Of a DNA stretch of 64,000 bases, positions 25,391 through 37,036 are shown in pieces. Within the stretch, counting starts at the first letter, position 1. Each line of letters starts with the position of its first letter. The notes beneath the pieces were generated by a model that ran no database searches, was not told the origin of the DNA, and worked only from the letters and a program-made list of their open reading frames with translations. Source of the stretch: Pithys albifrons albifrons (Eukaryota; Chordata; Aves; Passeriformes; Thamnophilidae). The translations under genes were made by a program, and so were the position numbers. The DNA is taken from contig NC_092497.1 of assembly GCF_047495875.1 (NCBI RefSeq), positions 5,031,437 to 5,095,436 of the forward strand. The letters are read 5' to 3'.

Positions 25391-26110
25391 CTGGCAGAGG
25401 AGAAAAGGTTTCAGTGAAGGTATTTTTTAAAGCATCCATAAAAACATTCTTAGACTACTAAAGAAGATAACATTTCATTCTAAGACTCTGAAAGCTGTCT
25501 TCCTTGGAAAGAAAAATAGTTCCTTGAAAAAATAATTGTTTTACCAGCAGTCTACTTACAGGTTGTGTGTCTCATTATAACAGAGACACCCAAACTACAA
25601 ACATGTATTTCAACAAAACTGCCCATATCTTCTTTAAGAAAATAAAAATAAAATAATGACAATGTGGGATTTACTGCAATATTTGAAAACTTCAAAATAC
25701 ATTTAAAAAATTTGCAAGGCTGTGCCTAAATTAAAATTTCTTTAATTATTTTTAATAAGTGTCAGGAATTAAAACATCTCTGAGAAATACACGTGGAAGA
25801 GTAACAAAAGCATCTTAAAATTTTCTATCAAAATCCCTGAACAGATGTTTTCAAATGAACAAATGAATTGTTCTCCAGTGATGTCTCTGACTATGTCATC
25901 AGAGTCTGTTTTCTACCCTTCTGAATTATAACCAGGCCTAACAAAATATATTCTGCTAAACACTTTATTGAAGCTACAGGAACAATTTGTATTAATTAAT
26001 TCCCGTCTCTTTTTGAGTTTAATAAAAACTAGGTATCCTATAGTTCTGTAGAAATAAACCTTACCAAATTAACCCCTTTAACTCTGTGACCAAATAAATG
26101 GCATGCTTAC
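25391..26110. other. No gene recognised
   Basis: Strongly AT-rich, no repeat family recognised. On the minus strand this would be the intron downstream of the candidate exon at 26111-26218. Confidence 0.5.
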
Positions 26111-26218
26111 CCCAGTTGGCAGCTCTATTACATTGAGTTTGGGGTCATACTTTCTCATTAATGAGGTGCCTATAAAGGCACTCAAAAGAGGATAGATAGT
26201 GAGGTACTCTTCAATCAG
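26111..26218 (-). CDS. Candidate internal coding exon, gene not recognised
   Basis: On the minus strand, 108 bases (36 codons) lie between an AG acceptor (complement of 26219-26220, context CTTCAG) and a GTAAGC donor (complement of 26105-26110). A TACTGAT branch-point-like sequence sits about 20 bases upstream of the acceptor. The exon is open, phase 0 at both ends, and the translation has an ordinary globular-protein composition: it begins LIEEYLTIYP, runs through FIGTSLMRKYDP and ends KLNVIELPTG. A stop occurs a few codons upstream of the acceptor, as expected of an intron. The pyrimidine tract is weak. I do not recognise the protein. Splice-bracketed open frames of this size also arise by chance in 64 kb, so this is a candidate only. 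Confidence 0.3.
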
Positions 26219-26560
26219 CTGAAGTTTGTTCTCATATCAGTACACTGCAGACATACCTAGTTAGCTTTCCATTAGCGTTAATCAAGCATGGTAGTTGTGC
26301 ATCAGCTGGGAGTTAAACCTTAGCCTGCATTTGTGGACCATTCTGAGTATTTGACTTAATTTCTTGCACCAAGTATCAGTTCATGGATTGTTCTAAATTG
26401 ATTTGTAGTTATAGTGCTTAGACCACTGTAATTGATATATGATTAATCAATAGCTATGCTGTAATTCATTAACGTCACATTTATGAACTGCATCCTAATT
26501 AATTTCTTCTCTGCCTTGACATTTTAAGCACATGAGAGTTCACATCATGATTATTGTTTG
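26219..26560. other. AT-rich block with clustered homeodomain-type cores
   Basis: The TAAT/ATTA cores are unusually dense and some are paired (cattagcgttaatcaagc, then gattaatcaat, then gtaattcattaacgtcac, then cctaattaatttc). The texture resembles vertebrate conserved non-coding DNA. That is a pattern impression and conservation was not tested. Confidence 0.25.
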
Positions 26561-27096
26561 TATTTTTAACCATAACAGTCTAAAATTGGGCAAGCATGGT
26601 ATTAAGAAAGTCAGCCAAGATGACAGGTAGGAGCTGTTTGATATTCCAAGATGCTCTCTCTGATTCAGTTACTATTCACACCAATTAGAAGGCAGACCCA
26701 GAGATTTTTGAAAGGGAAGAGCCAGACCTGTGGTGAAAGGCCAGCTCTGGGGCAGCCAGGTCATAAGATGTGGCCTGTTGACATTGCACTCAACAGCAAA
26801 GCCACCTTAACAGCAATAACCTGAGCAGAGGCTGTCTTCTCGTGCTGGTGACACCTGCCCCATTTCTTTCACAGAACTCCATGAAAAATCATTGTTTCAC
26901 TAAAATAATAAACCCTCCCTTGGAACCCTCACTGCTGAAGTACCACAGGGAGCTGCTTCATTGCAGGAGGGCAAAGAGTGTAATCAGCCAAATACATGTG
27001 GCTTCCATTGTTAGCAGCAGCAGCCAGACACCAAAAGCAACTTTCAGACATTGATCTGGGAGGACAAACAGCAGATTTGCCTTCTTGCTTTTTACT
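26561..27096. other. No gene recognised
   Basis: Spacer before the LTR. No feature supported. Confidence 0.5.
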
Positions 27097-27705
27097 TGTT
27101 ATGGGTTTAGCTAGGTGTAGGCCTAAATTTAGGCTTCAGATTTTAGAGTAGGCCTGAGACTATAAGCTGACTTGAGCTGGGCTGAGCCAGCTGACGGCTG
27201 ACTGCTACTAGCTAATGGTATTCCATACCATATTCCGAAATCATCTCAAAATATAAAAGCTGGTGGGGGAGTGGCTTGGTCAGTTCCTTCAAGCTGTAGT
27301 CCCAGAAGGCTGAACCGTGCTGCCCCAGGAGGGAAGGGAGGGCCAAGCCCGGCACCGGCTCACCACCATGTTATCTTAGGGAAGCAAAATGTTTGTTCTG
27401 AGTCTTTCTCTCTGCTTGGATCTGTCTCCGGGGAATTGAGTACTCCAGTGTGTTTTGTAGTTAGAATAGGGGGATTTGTGTTTGATGGGGAGTGGGGAGT
27501 TATCTTCATTTTGTTATTTCTAACTTGTATATGTGTGTGTTATATTGTAGTTTTCTTTTAATTGTCTCTTTTCTGTATAAATAGATATAGTTAGTTTCAA
27601 TTTAAACCTGTTTTGAGGGGTTTTTTCCTCCCTTTTCTTTATTGGGGGAGGGAGACTGACACACTGTATTGGGCAGTTGGCATTTTGCCAGCTTAACCCA
27701 AGACA
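27097..27705 (+). mobile_element. Solitary LTR of an endogenous retrovirus (609 bp)
   Basis: The block starts TGTTATGGGTTTAGCT and ends AGCTTAACCCAAGACA, imperfect inverted repeats with the TG...CA ends of an LTR. It is flanked by a direct repeat of four bases, tact (27093-27096 and 27706-27709), as left by integrases that make 4-bp duplications, typical of gammaretrovirus-like ERV1 elements. A TATA box (atataaaag) lies at 27251-27259 and a second tataaatag near 27576. No gag, pol or env is attached, so internal recombination has removed the provirus. Preservation of the ends and duplication suggests a moderately young insertion. Open frames inside it are incidental. Confidence 0.8.
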
Positions 27706-28386
27706 TACTCCAGGAGGCAGAGAAGTTACGTGTTTGTGGTCAAAATCGCAACTTATTTGAAATCCACTGTCACTAGAGCAGGAAAATACAGCAGAGAGGG
27801 GCAGGGACTCAATTAATTTCTTTATTGTTTTGCAGCTGGCTGGCATAGTCAGTGCTATCGAAATGCTTCCCCATCATGTCTCCCTGGCTTTTGAATGGAA
27901 TGAGTGGCACTGGGGGAAGCAGAACGGAGCACCCTCCTACTTTTGTAGTATTTTGTCTTGCTTCCTCCCATCATTTCTTTTAAAAGGAACATAAATCAAC
28001 TGATAATATTTGTTTAGAGTGGAAAAGAAAGCTCACTAGTAAATTTTGTTTGGACACCAAAATCCTCCAAAGAAAAGCTTGAAAGAACTATTTTTGTCTT
28101 TGAAATTATTGCATATCCTATGCCACATGTACTGACACACTAAGGACAATTTTTAAACCATTTGCTCTTTCTTTAAATCTAATACCACACTTCAGTACTG
28201 CCTCAAAGACAATCCAGTGCCCAAGCACTAGATTTACAATAATGCATGGATACAGTTTAATTGTTTTGTTGAATGCCTAGAAGGAACAAGGCTGAAAAAT
28301 AGTAATTAAAAAAGCGACTATGAGGGGATGTGGGGGAGAGGGGAGCACTATTGGGACAGCAGATTAATCTGTATTTATCTCCAGAG
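27706..28386. other. No gene recognised
   Basis: AT-rich DNA, no feature supported. Confidence 0.5.
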
Positions 28387-28411
28387 AGGATACAAATCTT
28401 ATTTGTATCCT
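28387..28411. repeat. 25-bp perfect hairpin palindrome
   Basis: aggatacaaat (28387-28397), a 3-base loop ctt, then the exact reverse complement atttgtatcct (28401-28411). Confidence 0.9.
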
Positions 28412-28739
28412 AATCACTCTGCACTTTGCCTAGCTGGAATAAATATTTTTAAAATATAGATGTCAACTTTTGCTGGATGACCAAAACGCATATTTGCCAC
28501 AACAGAACTCAGATGATGCCACCAGCCCATCCTCATGGCTGTACATCCACAGGATATCCTTGACCACATGGTCCAGTTCCACAGCCCTGGGGTCTGCAAG
28601 ACACTGGTTGGATTTTGGGTTAGTATATGTGGGTGAAAACAGAGCTCTGACAAGACTAACTACTGCTATATTGCCTCCTAGTATGAATACTATCCATCCA
28701 AGTAGTCACCTGACATGGTAGATGCAGCCATATATGTTT
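28412..28739. other. No gene recognised
   Basis: Short spacer. Opposed open frames of about 80 codons overlap here without motifs. Confidence 0.5.
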
Positions 28740-28818
28740 ACATATATACAGAGAGATAGATAGATATAGATCGAGGTACATAGATATATAGATATAGATT
28801 AGATATAGATATATATCT
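28740..28818. repeat. Imperfect (GATA)n/(GATATA)n microsatellite
   Basis: A degenerate array of GATA, GATATA and TATA units ending in atatatatctc. Confidence 0.9.
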
Positions 28819-30716
28819 CAAGAGATAGGATATGCATGTGATTCTATTTGATTGAAGGATTGTATTTCAAGCAGAAAGAACTGACATTATAACACTACAT
28901 ATTCATATTTGCAAATAAAGTGTGTAAGGACTACCAACTCAAAAGAGTATTACAGGCTAAAGGGCACTGATTGTAAATAGGCAAACAGAAGAGAATCGTT
29001 CCTGTCAGAAGAGGGATTTTAAATGTGGGGAAGCCTAGCAAATTGGAGTTTGATAACTGAAAATTTAGAACATAATACAGGTAATAGAATAATGTGAAGT
29101 ACGTGGCCCAGCAGGATCTTTTCCCAAGTCTATGCTACAAAGACATTTCTTGCTCTGTTTTTGTGCTTTCTTCATTGAATTTCCTCTCTAGTCTTTTACT
29201 TTGCTCCTGTTATTCACACTTGTAATTTTTTTTTAGCTTACTGGTTGCCTAGACAATAAAAATAGTGTGGAAAAATTGTTACTCCATTTTATATAATGGA
29301 ACTAGAGCAGGAGAATATTAAGCCCCTCTGATTGTTAAGATTTACACAGGCAGTTTACAATAAAAGTCTAAAATAATACCCAGATTTCATGAAAGCAGAT
29401 TCAGATCTTTAACTACAAAGCTTTGTATCCCAATAGTGATTGTTATTCATCTTTAATGAGATGTTTTATTAACTTTAACAAATATTCCAGTTCAATTCCG
29501 GTCAAGCATGCAGAAACAAAGTATTGAGGTCACACTTAACAGCCTGAGGATGGTGTCTCAGATAAAAGTAACTCTGCAATGAGTTTGAGAACACATAAAC
29601 TCTGGAACATCAGCTCTAAGCGTGACTCTCTATCTGGTCATCCTGGTATGTAAATCAAGGGGAAAAAATGGCCTTATTAAAGTTGGGACACAAAGAAAAA
29701 GTCATCATCATGTAACCTTCCCAAACATCACTAGTGCCATAACTGGGATACCGTGCCCAGCCCTCTTCATAAAGTGTACAAAAAACTTCAACAAAAGGGT
29801 GAAAATCCAGAAAGAACTGCAAGATTGACTTGAAGTTGCAGGGTGGGGGAGAAAGCCTTTTGGTGAGGCCAAGGAATTCCCCCTTCTCAGCTTTATCCAT
29901 GAAAAGGTTAAGGTTTGATTTGATCAATCTGAAAGAATCTGCAAAAGAGAGGATAACTGACGGTCGGCTCTTTAATCTAGGAAAGGGGAAACGTAATGAG
30001 TTTCAAAGGTTCACAGTAGAAGATAAATTCAAACTACAAATTGCTTCACTTCTTTAACACTGAAAGTTATAAACCACTGGGACATTTTATTGTAGAGCAT
30101 GATGGATTCACTTTTGGTTGAAGTCTTAAATCAAGACTAAATACTTTTATAAATAGATATCTAGCAGCTTAACCAGATGTTATATACTTCAGAAAGTAAT
30201 AACAAGGTGAAATTGATTTTGTGGTGCTATGTGGGGAGTCGCATACTGTCCTCACAATGATCTGCATTAGTTTTATGTATCAGTATTGTAATTGTGCTTT
30301 GGTAAGCACCAAGACTTGCAGTCTAACATCCTGCTTAGGTTTTGTGGCAGATGCAGTTTCAGACATGAGGCCAGAGCAGGCACATTTGGAAGTCACATAA
30401 CCAGGAACAGCTCACATACCCAAAGAGTCTATGAGATAAATGAGAAAGGATTAAAAATCCCTTGGGAGAGATTGTGACATGAAATCAGTTACCAGAAAGT
30501 TTATTCATCTCGAAATTTGGTCCACCCTTCCCGTACACAATACTCAGCTGACAAACAAAGTAGTGTAGCAAAATATAGCAGTTCATGCAGACAGAGTAAT
30601 CCTCCTGCCTCCTTCTGCTGGATTATAAACAAATGGGAGGAAAGGGTGCAGTAAACTCAAGGGGTTACCTACTTGTCTGTATGCAATCTGTGGACACACC
30701 ACATACTGTAGTAGGG
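28819..30716. other. No gene recognised (about 1.9 kb)
   Basis: AT-rich single-copy DNA. A 75-codon plus frame and a 90-codon minus frame overlap around 29655-30057, neither with a motif. Confidence 0.55.
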
Positions 30717-30890
30717 AATCATAGATAGGTTTGGATTGGAGGGGAGTTAAAACCCATCTCCATTCCAAGGCCTTTGCCATGGTCAGGAAAACCTTCCACT
30801 AGCCCAGATTGCTCAAAGCCCCTTCCAACCTGGCCTTGAACATTCCAGGGATGGGGCAGCCACAGCTTCTCTGGTCAACCTGTGCCAGTT
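30717..30890 (-). mobile_element. CR1 LINE 3' fragment
   Basis: The complement of a CR1 tail and 3' end: ggaatcatagataggtttgg, then ggcctttgccatggtcagga, then ccttccaacctggccttgaa and agggatggggcagccacagc. Short, with few indels. Confidence 0.92.
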
Positions 30891-33354
30891 TCAAACCACT
30901 CAAGTTTAATTTTATAAAATTTTGATCTTAATATTAGCAGCTTGATTTCAATCCTACATTATGATTCATAAAACAAAAGCCCAAAGCAACAGTTAAGACT
31001 CATTTTTTTGACATCTAAGTATAATCTTGAGGTTTAAGATTGCAAGCCTTTTTTTATAAAAAAACAAAACAAAACAAAAAACAAAAAAAAAACTTGTTTC
31101 TTTAACTAAATTTTTAGAAAGGTTGTTTTCTTCTGTTTAGCTAACTGCACCAAGGTCTCATGTATTTCACTGGATGGCTGATGAGTATTTCTCTCTCCAT
31201 CTTAATTAAATTTAAATTCTAATTACAAGATGGCAGATACTCCATTTCTTGTTCTGGCTGAGATCTCTCTCGTTGTTTACATCCCACCTTTGGGGAGGCT
31301 GTTACGCCTACTAATTTCTCACTGGGAAAGATATAAATAGTGTGCACATTCAGGGTATTCTTTCTGAGTTTATATTGCCTGTGTGGATATTGCTAGAAAT
31401 GTAGGGAGTACTTAACTTGTGTACTGAAGTCTGAAGAGAGATTTCATTTAACAGAGGACTTATGAATGTCTTCAGTGCAGTGCTGAATGTCACTCCCAAG
31501 TGTCCTGTAGACAAGAACTGGCCAGAATTATTTTTTTTTTGCTAATGTGTTTTTCATCAACTAGATCAAATTTGTTGAAATCAGCATGTGTGTGGGATGT
31601 GTGGGGGTACCTCTGTAGTAGGAGGGGGTACATTTTTCTCCCCAACTCGAGCACCCTCAAGAAAATGACCTAGTTCTTGCAGAGACTGTCTCAGCAGTGA
31701 CTGTCACTAGTCCTGTATAGCTTTAGTTTCTCCCCTTGCTCCTTTCCAGACGTATCACAAAGGATCATATTCCGATGGAGAACATAAGGCATTTCAATAT
31801 ATTTATTAAGAATTCAATTTTTTACTTCCATGGCTAAAGATATCCTGATGATGCCTCAGAAATTAGAGATTATTGATTTTTTCTGATTTTCTAATTTTTA
31901 TAGATTTTAGAAATACTTGTAACAGTAGTGAAAATGCAGATTTAGTGTGATAATATTTCTAACAACTTAAGTTCAATGTTTATGTATTCTAACTCCTATC
32001 CCATATCAATATCTAAATTTCATTAGTTATTTAGACTTCTTTTCAAGGTAGAAGGCTGAATAATATCTTAAAGCCTGTGCTATGAGACATAAACATAAGC
32101 CAATGACCTCAAAACCAGAACACTGGAAAACATCCAACATGTGCTAAACAAGAGAAAGATGATGAAGAAAAGGTCCCATGTTCCCCAGACTCAAATCCTG
32201 ATGGGGTGTGCCAGGGGCAGGATGGGGCTGGACCAAGAGATGTGTGAATGGGAGATTGGGTGGACAATATTTTAAAAACCACGGAAATCAGTGTTCAAGG
32301 CATGTCATCATGTATTCCTGAAAGCCCTAAGTCTAGACATTAAAGAAGCTAACTTACTATCTTATCCAACACTAACTTGGCTCAGAGTCCTGCTTCTGGG
32401 GTCTCTGAAGGCAGCACTGACGTGAAACCTTATGACTTAGAGTCATATTTTCACACCAGCAACACATCTGGGACAGCATATCCCAAAGTCTACAGTAAAC
32501 TGGATCCAGCCATCACAGCCCTCACTGCTGGTTATGGCTCAGGAAGGGTGGTGGCACAGTGCCACAGCATGGCTTACAAATTTTGCACACAAAGTGTTTG
32601 CAGCAAAGATTTACTTCACTTAAAATGATAACTAAATTATCTCAAAGATTAATGAGATGTGCAGTGGGTTTTATGTGACTTTGTAACATTTGTTGATTTA
32701 TTTATTAGGAAATATAATTTTAAAGGCTTTTAGAAGTCACAATATCTTTCTTCATGAAGGCAAACCTTCATTTTCCACAGGTGCTTTCTTTTTATTATCT
32801 TTATAGCAGTTTAATTGGCAAAGAACTAGAACCAGAAAGAGAATGAATGAAATACCCTCCTTTTTTTTCCCTACTGATTTTTTCTTTTATTTTTCTTCTT
32901 CCTTTATTGACCTTTAGAATCCAATTGCTACAGTGTTTTGCTTTAAATCTCTGGTAAAGATCATGTATTTGGGCGAAAGAACAAAAGCTATATAGCATAT
33001 CCCATAAAATGGTCCATAGTCTCAGAAAATAGTATTAACCTTATAAATCTCTTTCAGGTTATCACTTTAGATTGAGTAGTCTCTAATAATTGCCTTAAAT
33101 ATATTGATGTTTCTTTTTACCATATTCATTGTCCCCTGGTTTTGTAGCATGGGAAAGCTATTCCATTGCTCTCTCACACCTAGACATTTTTTAAATGTTA
33201 ATGTTATGCAATATTTTGAACAAACAGCCTGGGCTAAACGGCTCAGCGGGGAAAATCTTATAAAGCCTGTAAATGCTGCTCTGCCGCTGGGTGTTAGACA
33301 CCAGTCAGTTTGGCAATTCCTTTTAAAAATGAACCACAGAACTTCCTCTGAGGT
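30891..33354. other. No gene recognised (about 2.5 kb); A/C tract
   Basis: An A-rich tract with AAAAC units lies at 31057-31094. An isolated TATA-like tataaatag occurs near 31332. An 83-codon plus frame (32377-32628) opens with TTG and has no domain. Nothing here is supported as a gene. Confidence 0.5.
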
Positions 33355-33904
33355 TGTAGTTTAACCCCAGCCAGCAGCTCAGCCCTACACAGCCCCTCAT
33401 TCACACCCTCCACCCCATGGGATGGGGAGAGAGTCAGTAGAGTGAAAATGAGAAAACTCATGGCCTCAGAGTTGAACAGGTAAAGCAAAAGCAGCACATG
33501 CAAGTAAAGCAAACCAAGGAATTCATCCATCCCTTCGCAGGGCAGGCAGGTGTTCAGCCTGGGTCAGGAAAGCAAGGCCCATCATGTAATGATGATTTGG
33601 GATGACAAATTCCATCACTCCAAATGTCTGCCCACTTCCTCCTTCTTCTCCCAGCTTTATATACTAGTCATGATGTCTGGTCTGAATATCGCTTTGGAGT
33701 CACCTATCCCAGCTTGCCTCCTCCCAGCTCCTTGTGCCCCATTGCAGGTGGGATGGTGTGAGGATCAGAAAAGGCCTGTAAGAGCTGCTCAGCAATAACT
33801 GTGTAACATCTCTATATTATCAACACTCTTTACTACACGAATCCAAAATACAGCCCCCTAGCATCTACTCTGAGGAAAAAAAAATTCCCATAAAAACACC
33901 CCAC
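33355..33904 (-). mobile_element. Endogenous retrovirus LTR, solitary, minus strand
   Basis: The block matches a widespread bird LTR family in the reverse orientation. On the plus strand it starts TGTAGTTTAACCCCAGCCAG, has the segments gtgaaaatgagaaaactcat, caggcaggtgttcagcctgg, cccagctttatata and gagctgctcagcaataactg, and ends near cataaaaacaccccaca. Reading it as minus strand rests on my recollection of that family, which begins TGT and a gtttttgggtggg-like stretch. No internal retroviral sequence is attached and no clear target duplication was found, so the outer limits may be off by several bases. Confidence 0.75.
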
Positions 33905-35413
33905 ATAGTGTTATTCTCCTGCTTTTGGTGACTGAAACAGTCTTCTATTTGCTGAACTAAGTGATAGTCTGAGCTAGGACAATTTTCATCTCTGTAGTAG
34001 AAGGTAAGCCAATGTAACATTAAAAAAATCCTCAGAGGAGAAGAGGGAGAATGAAAAGGAACATACATATGAGAGTATCCAAGCAGCACTGAGCAGGAAA
34101 GGCAACACCAACCAAAAATGTAGGATTGTGATATTTGTCTTCTTTGGTGAGGAGTCTGTGTTTATTCTAGGAAAAAAACATAATTCTAGTCATGCAACAC
34201 AAGGTTTTTGCTTATTTCAAAATAAGAAACAAAAAACAAAGCAAAACCAAACCAAACCAAAACAAGGCTTTATTAGGCAATCAAGGCCCAGGGTTTTATG
34301 AAATAAGATATAAAAAAATCAGACATGCATTTGTGTCTTCATAAAGAAACAAACTATGCAGAAATTCACTGTTACACCCAAGGGAATGGCTGATGTCTTG
34401 CTCCCCCCGTATTCAAGAGGGAAATGAGGGAAAGGAGTTTTATCAGTGATTTTAATCAACACCTTCACAGTCATGTTTAGTGGGTGAAGGTGTCAATGCT
34501 TCTGGCTGCAGTTTTCTGTGCCTTGCTATTGAGCAAAGTGAGTTCAGTATTCAATTTCTTCAAAAAGTTAGTAGGGACTGAGCAGATAACACCCTTAGAA
34601 ACCTTTCACTGGTATTTCTTCCTCATTGCTCTTTAACCAGAGAATATCTATGCACTCATAAATAAATACATGCAAAACATCTAGATTTGTATTCTCTGAA
34701 TCTGCACAAAAAAGAAAAAATCTGATTTTGAATGATAACACATGCCATGAACTTAAGTCCAATTTAGCACAGCTGAAGGGTTGCACTTGCTTAAAATTAT
34801 CAGCTTTTAGAGTAGGAACATTCAAGGTCACTGCAAGCTCAGCCACTTTCCATTTTACGATGTAGATTAAGTGTTTTGCATCTCAACTTGTATAGTAAAT
34901 AAAAAATACTGTAGTTAAATATATGACTCTCATCTTTAGAGCCGAAGGTCATGTAGGACTTGGGACTGAATACAGAAGAGGTGGAAAGCTGTTTTACACA
35001 GCACTGGGACAAAATTAGGGATTCATCTTTAATATCTCCTTGTTTGTGCTTAGTGTATTTATTTCCCCATTTCCCTAGGTTTTGATAATTTCTTCTGATA
35101 CTGAATACTCAGAAAAAGACTTTGTTTCACACATTTGACTTTTTCAGTTTTCAGTGTCAGAAAATTAAAGAATATACAGAACAAAGTATTATGCATTTAA
35201 GCAAGCTATCTTATTTCCTGTAAGTAATTTCTTCAGAAAAGTAAAAGAAGAAAGGCTCAGATAAATGCTTAGATTTCAGTTTACAGCAGTAAGAAGGACT
35301 TTCATGTTATATTAAATAATCTGTGCTGTTGATGCCAAAAAAACAACCTAGGCTCTGAATGAAATTGTTGCATTACTGGGTACTGGGATAATTTTTTGTG
35401 GAAAAAGGCAAAG

Positions 35414-35414
<1 letters not shown>
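33905..35414. other. No gene recognised; short A/C tract
   Basis: AT-rich DNA with an AAACC/AAAAC-rich stretch at 34229-34266. No gene supported. Confidence 0.55.
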
Positions 35415-35459
<45 letters not shown>

Positions 35460-35544
35460 GTTGTTGTTGTTGTTGCTGTTGTTGTTGTTGTTTTGTTGTT
35501 GTTCTTAGTACTATTACTATTATTACTATTATTATTACTATTGT
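35415..35544. repeat. Microsatellite (ATT)15(GTT)n and decayed ATT/ACT
   Basis: Fifteen ATT triplets (35415-35459) pass into an imperfect GTT run (to about 35504), then into mixed ATTACT triplets. It abuts the GAA tract. Confidence 0.97.
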
Positions 35545-35726
35545 GAAGAAGAAGAAGAAGAAAGAAGAAAGAAGAAGAAGAAGAAGAAGAAGAAGAAGAA
35601 GAAGAAGAAGAAGAAGAAGAAGAAGAAGAAGAAGAAGAAGAAGAAGAAGAAGAAGAAGAAGAAGAAGAAGAAGAAGAAGAAGAAGAAGAAGAAGAAGAAG
35701 AAGAAGAAGAAGAAGAAGAGGAAGAA
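35545..35726 (+). repeat. (GAA)n trinucleotide tract, about 180 bp
   Basis: Close to 60 GAA units with two extra A insertions near the 5' end (gaaagaagaaag) and one interruption gaggaa at the 3' end. It is homopurine on the plus strand and homopyrimidine on the other. The open frames across it (poly-Arg, poly-Ser, poly-Phe) are artefacts of the triplet. Confidence 0.98.
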
Positions 35727-36310
35727 TTCATATTTTTTGTATAAAGTTCTCAAAGCATTTTGCAAACACCAAGACTTTGGTACCATTAAAGAACAGTACT
35801 ATTTACTAATCTTTGTTAAATTAAGTCTTGCTAAGAAGTCTGGGATGAGCCATAGTTCAGAAAGGGCAACCTTTCCTGCAAGATATACCTGTGGAAGGGA
35901 AGTTTTCAAACTGGCAGTGCCTGAAAGAGTAATAGAATATCAGAGACCCCTTCACCAACCACTAGAAAAGTCCTTCAGACCACTGAAAAATAAATACTGT
36001 AAAATCTAAGCCTAGAGAACTATTGAGTCTTATTATTCTATTTCACATAAAATGTAACACCTGTAGCAAAGTAATTTGATCATCATGTCATATACTACTG
36101 ACCATTTAGCTGCACTGTGGACAACATGAACTTGACTCTCTGGTCCATATCAGATAACGGGAACTTGACCCTTCGGTCATTTGTATATAAGGCGACTATC
36201 AAAAGCTCAAGTTTCCTAGATGATTTCCTAGTATATATTTACTACCATCAGGCAAATTTATACAAATGTGGGGGCCCTAAATGTTTGAATTAGTGTCCAT
36301 ATTCTTTCAT
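35727..36310. other. No gene recognised
   Basis: A 90-codon plus frame starts at the end of the GAA tract and has no motif. Confidence 0.55.
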
Positions 36311-36555
36311 GCCTTGAAAAAGTCTTCTAATATAATCCAGTACAATCAGTAACCCAGCACTGCCAAGCCCATCACTAAACCACATCCCAAGTGCCATAAC
36401 TACACATCTGTTAAATCCCCCCCAGTGACAGTCACTCCACCACTTTCCTGAGCATCCTGTTCCAAAGACTTGAAAACTCTTTCAGTCAAGAAATTTTTCA
36501 TAATACCCAATCTAACTCTGTCTACAACTTGAAATCATTTCTTCATGTGCTATTT
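36311..36555 (-). mobile_element. CR1 LINE 3' fragment, older copy
   Basis: The complement of a CR1 3' end: gccttgaaaaagtcttctaa, then cagtaacccagcactgccaa, then actaaaccacatcccaagtg and gagcatcctgttccaaagac. It follows the same order as 24052-24300 but is more diverged. Confidence 0.85.
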
Positions 36556-37036
36556 CATGTAACTAGAAAGGAGTCCTGGAAAGGCACAAAGAGAGGGGGA
36601 AGCCAGGAGGAAGAGGTGTGGTTACACAAGAAACAAGGAGTCTCCAGACTGTAAAGTGATCTATTTAGTTTGTGTCACTTTCCATTCTCATTATGTTCCT
36701 TGTCAAGAGAATGGATTTATGTGCTGCCATTTTCTGCACTCATTACAGTGTTTGTCAAGTTAATGAATAGTCTGAGGATTTGAATTTCCAGTACTGAGGA
36801 CTGAATTATGGCACGCAAATTAAAATAACTCTTCTTCTTGCCCAGATTCTGCATCCCAAAGCAAGAGAGATTTACTCTGTTTCTTACATGAGATAACAAG
36901 AGTAATAACAGGACAAGTTGAACTGAATAGTCCAGAGTAGGTCAGCAAGTGGAAGCTCACACTTCTGTAATATACCAGGCTTTAAACTTTGAGCACCTCA
37001 TTTTCAGGGCAAAACCAGGACAGAAAATGGCATGAA
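36556..37036. other. No gene recognised
   Basis: AT-rich spacer between the CR1 fragment and the TIR element. Confidence 0.5.

Noticed and set aside
31328..31345. TATA-like tataaatag
   Set aside because: No associated LTR structure, initiator or gene. TATA-like strings are frequent in AT-rich DNA.
35348..35809. Long poly-Ser, poly-Arg and poly-Phe frames
   Set aside because: They are translations of the GAA/ATT/GTT triplet arrays, not genes.
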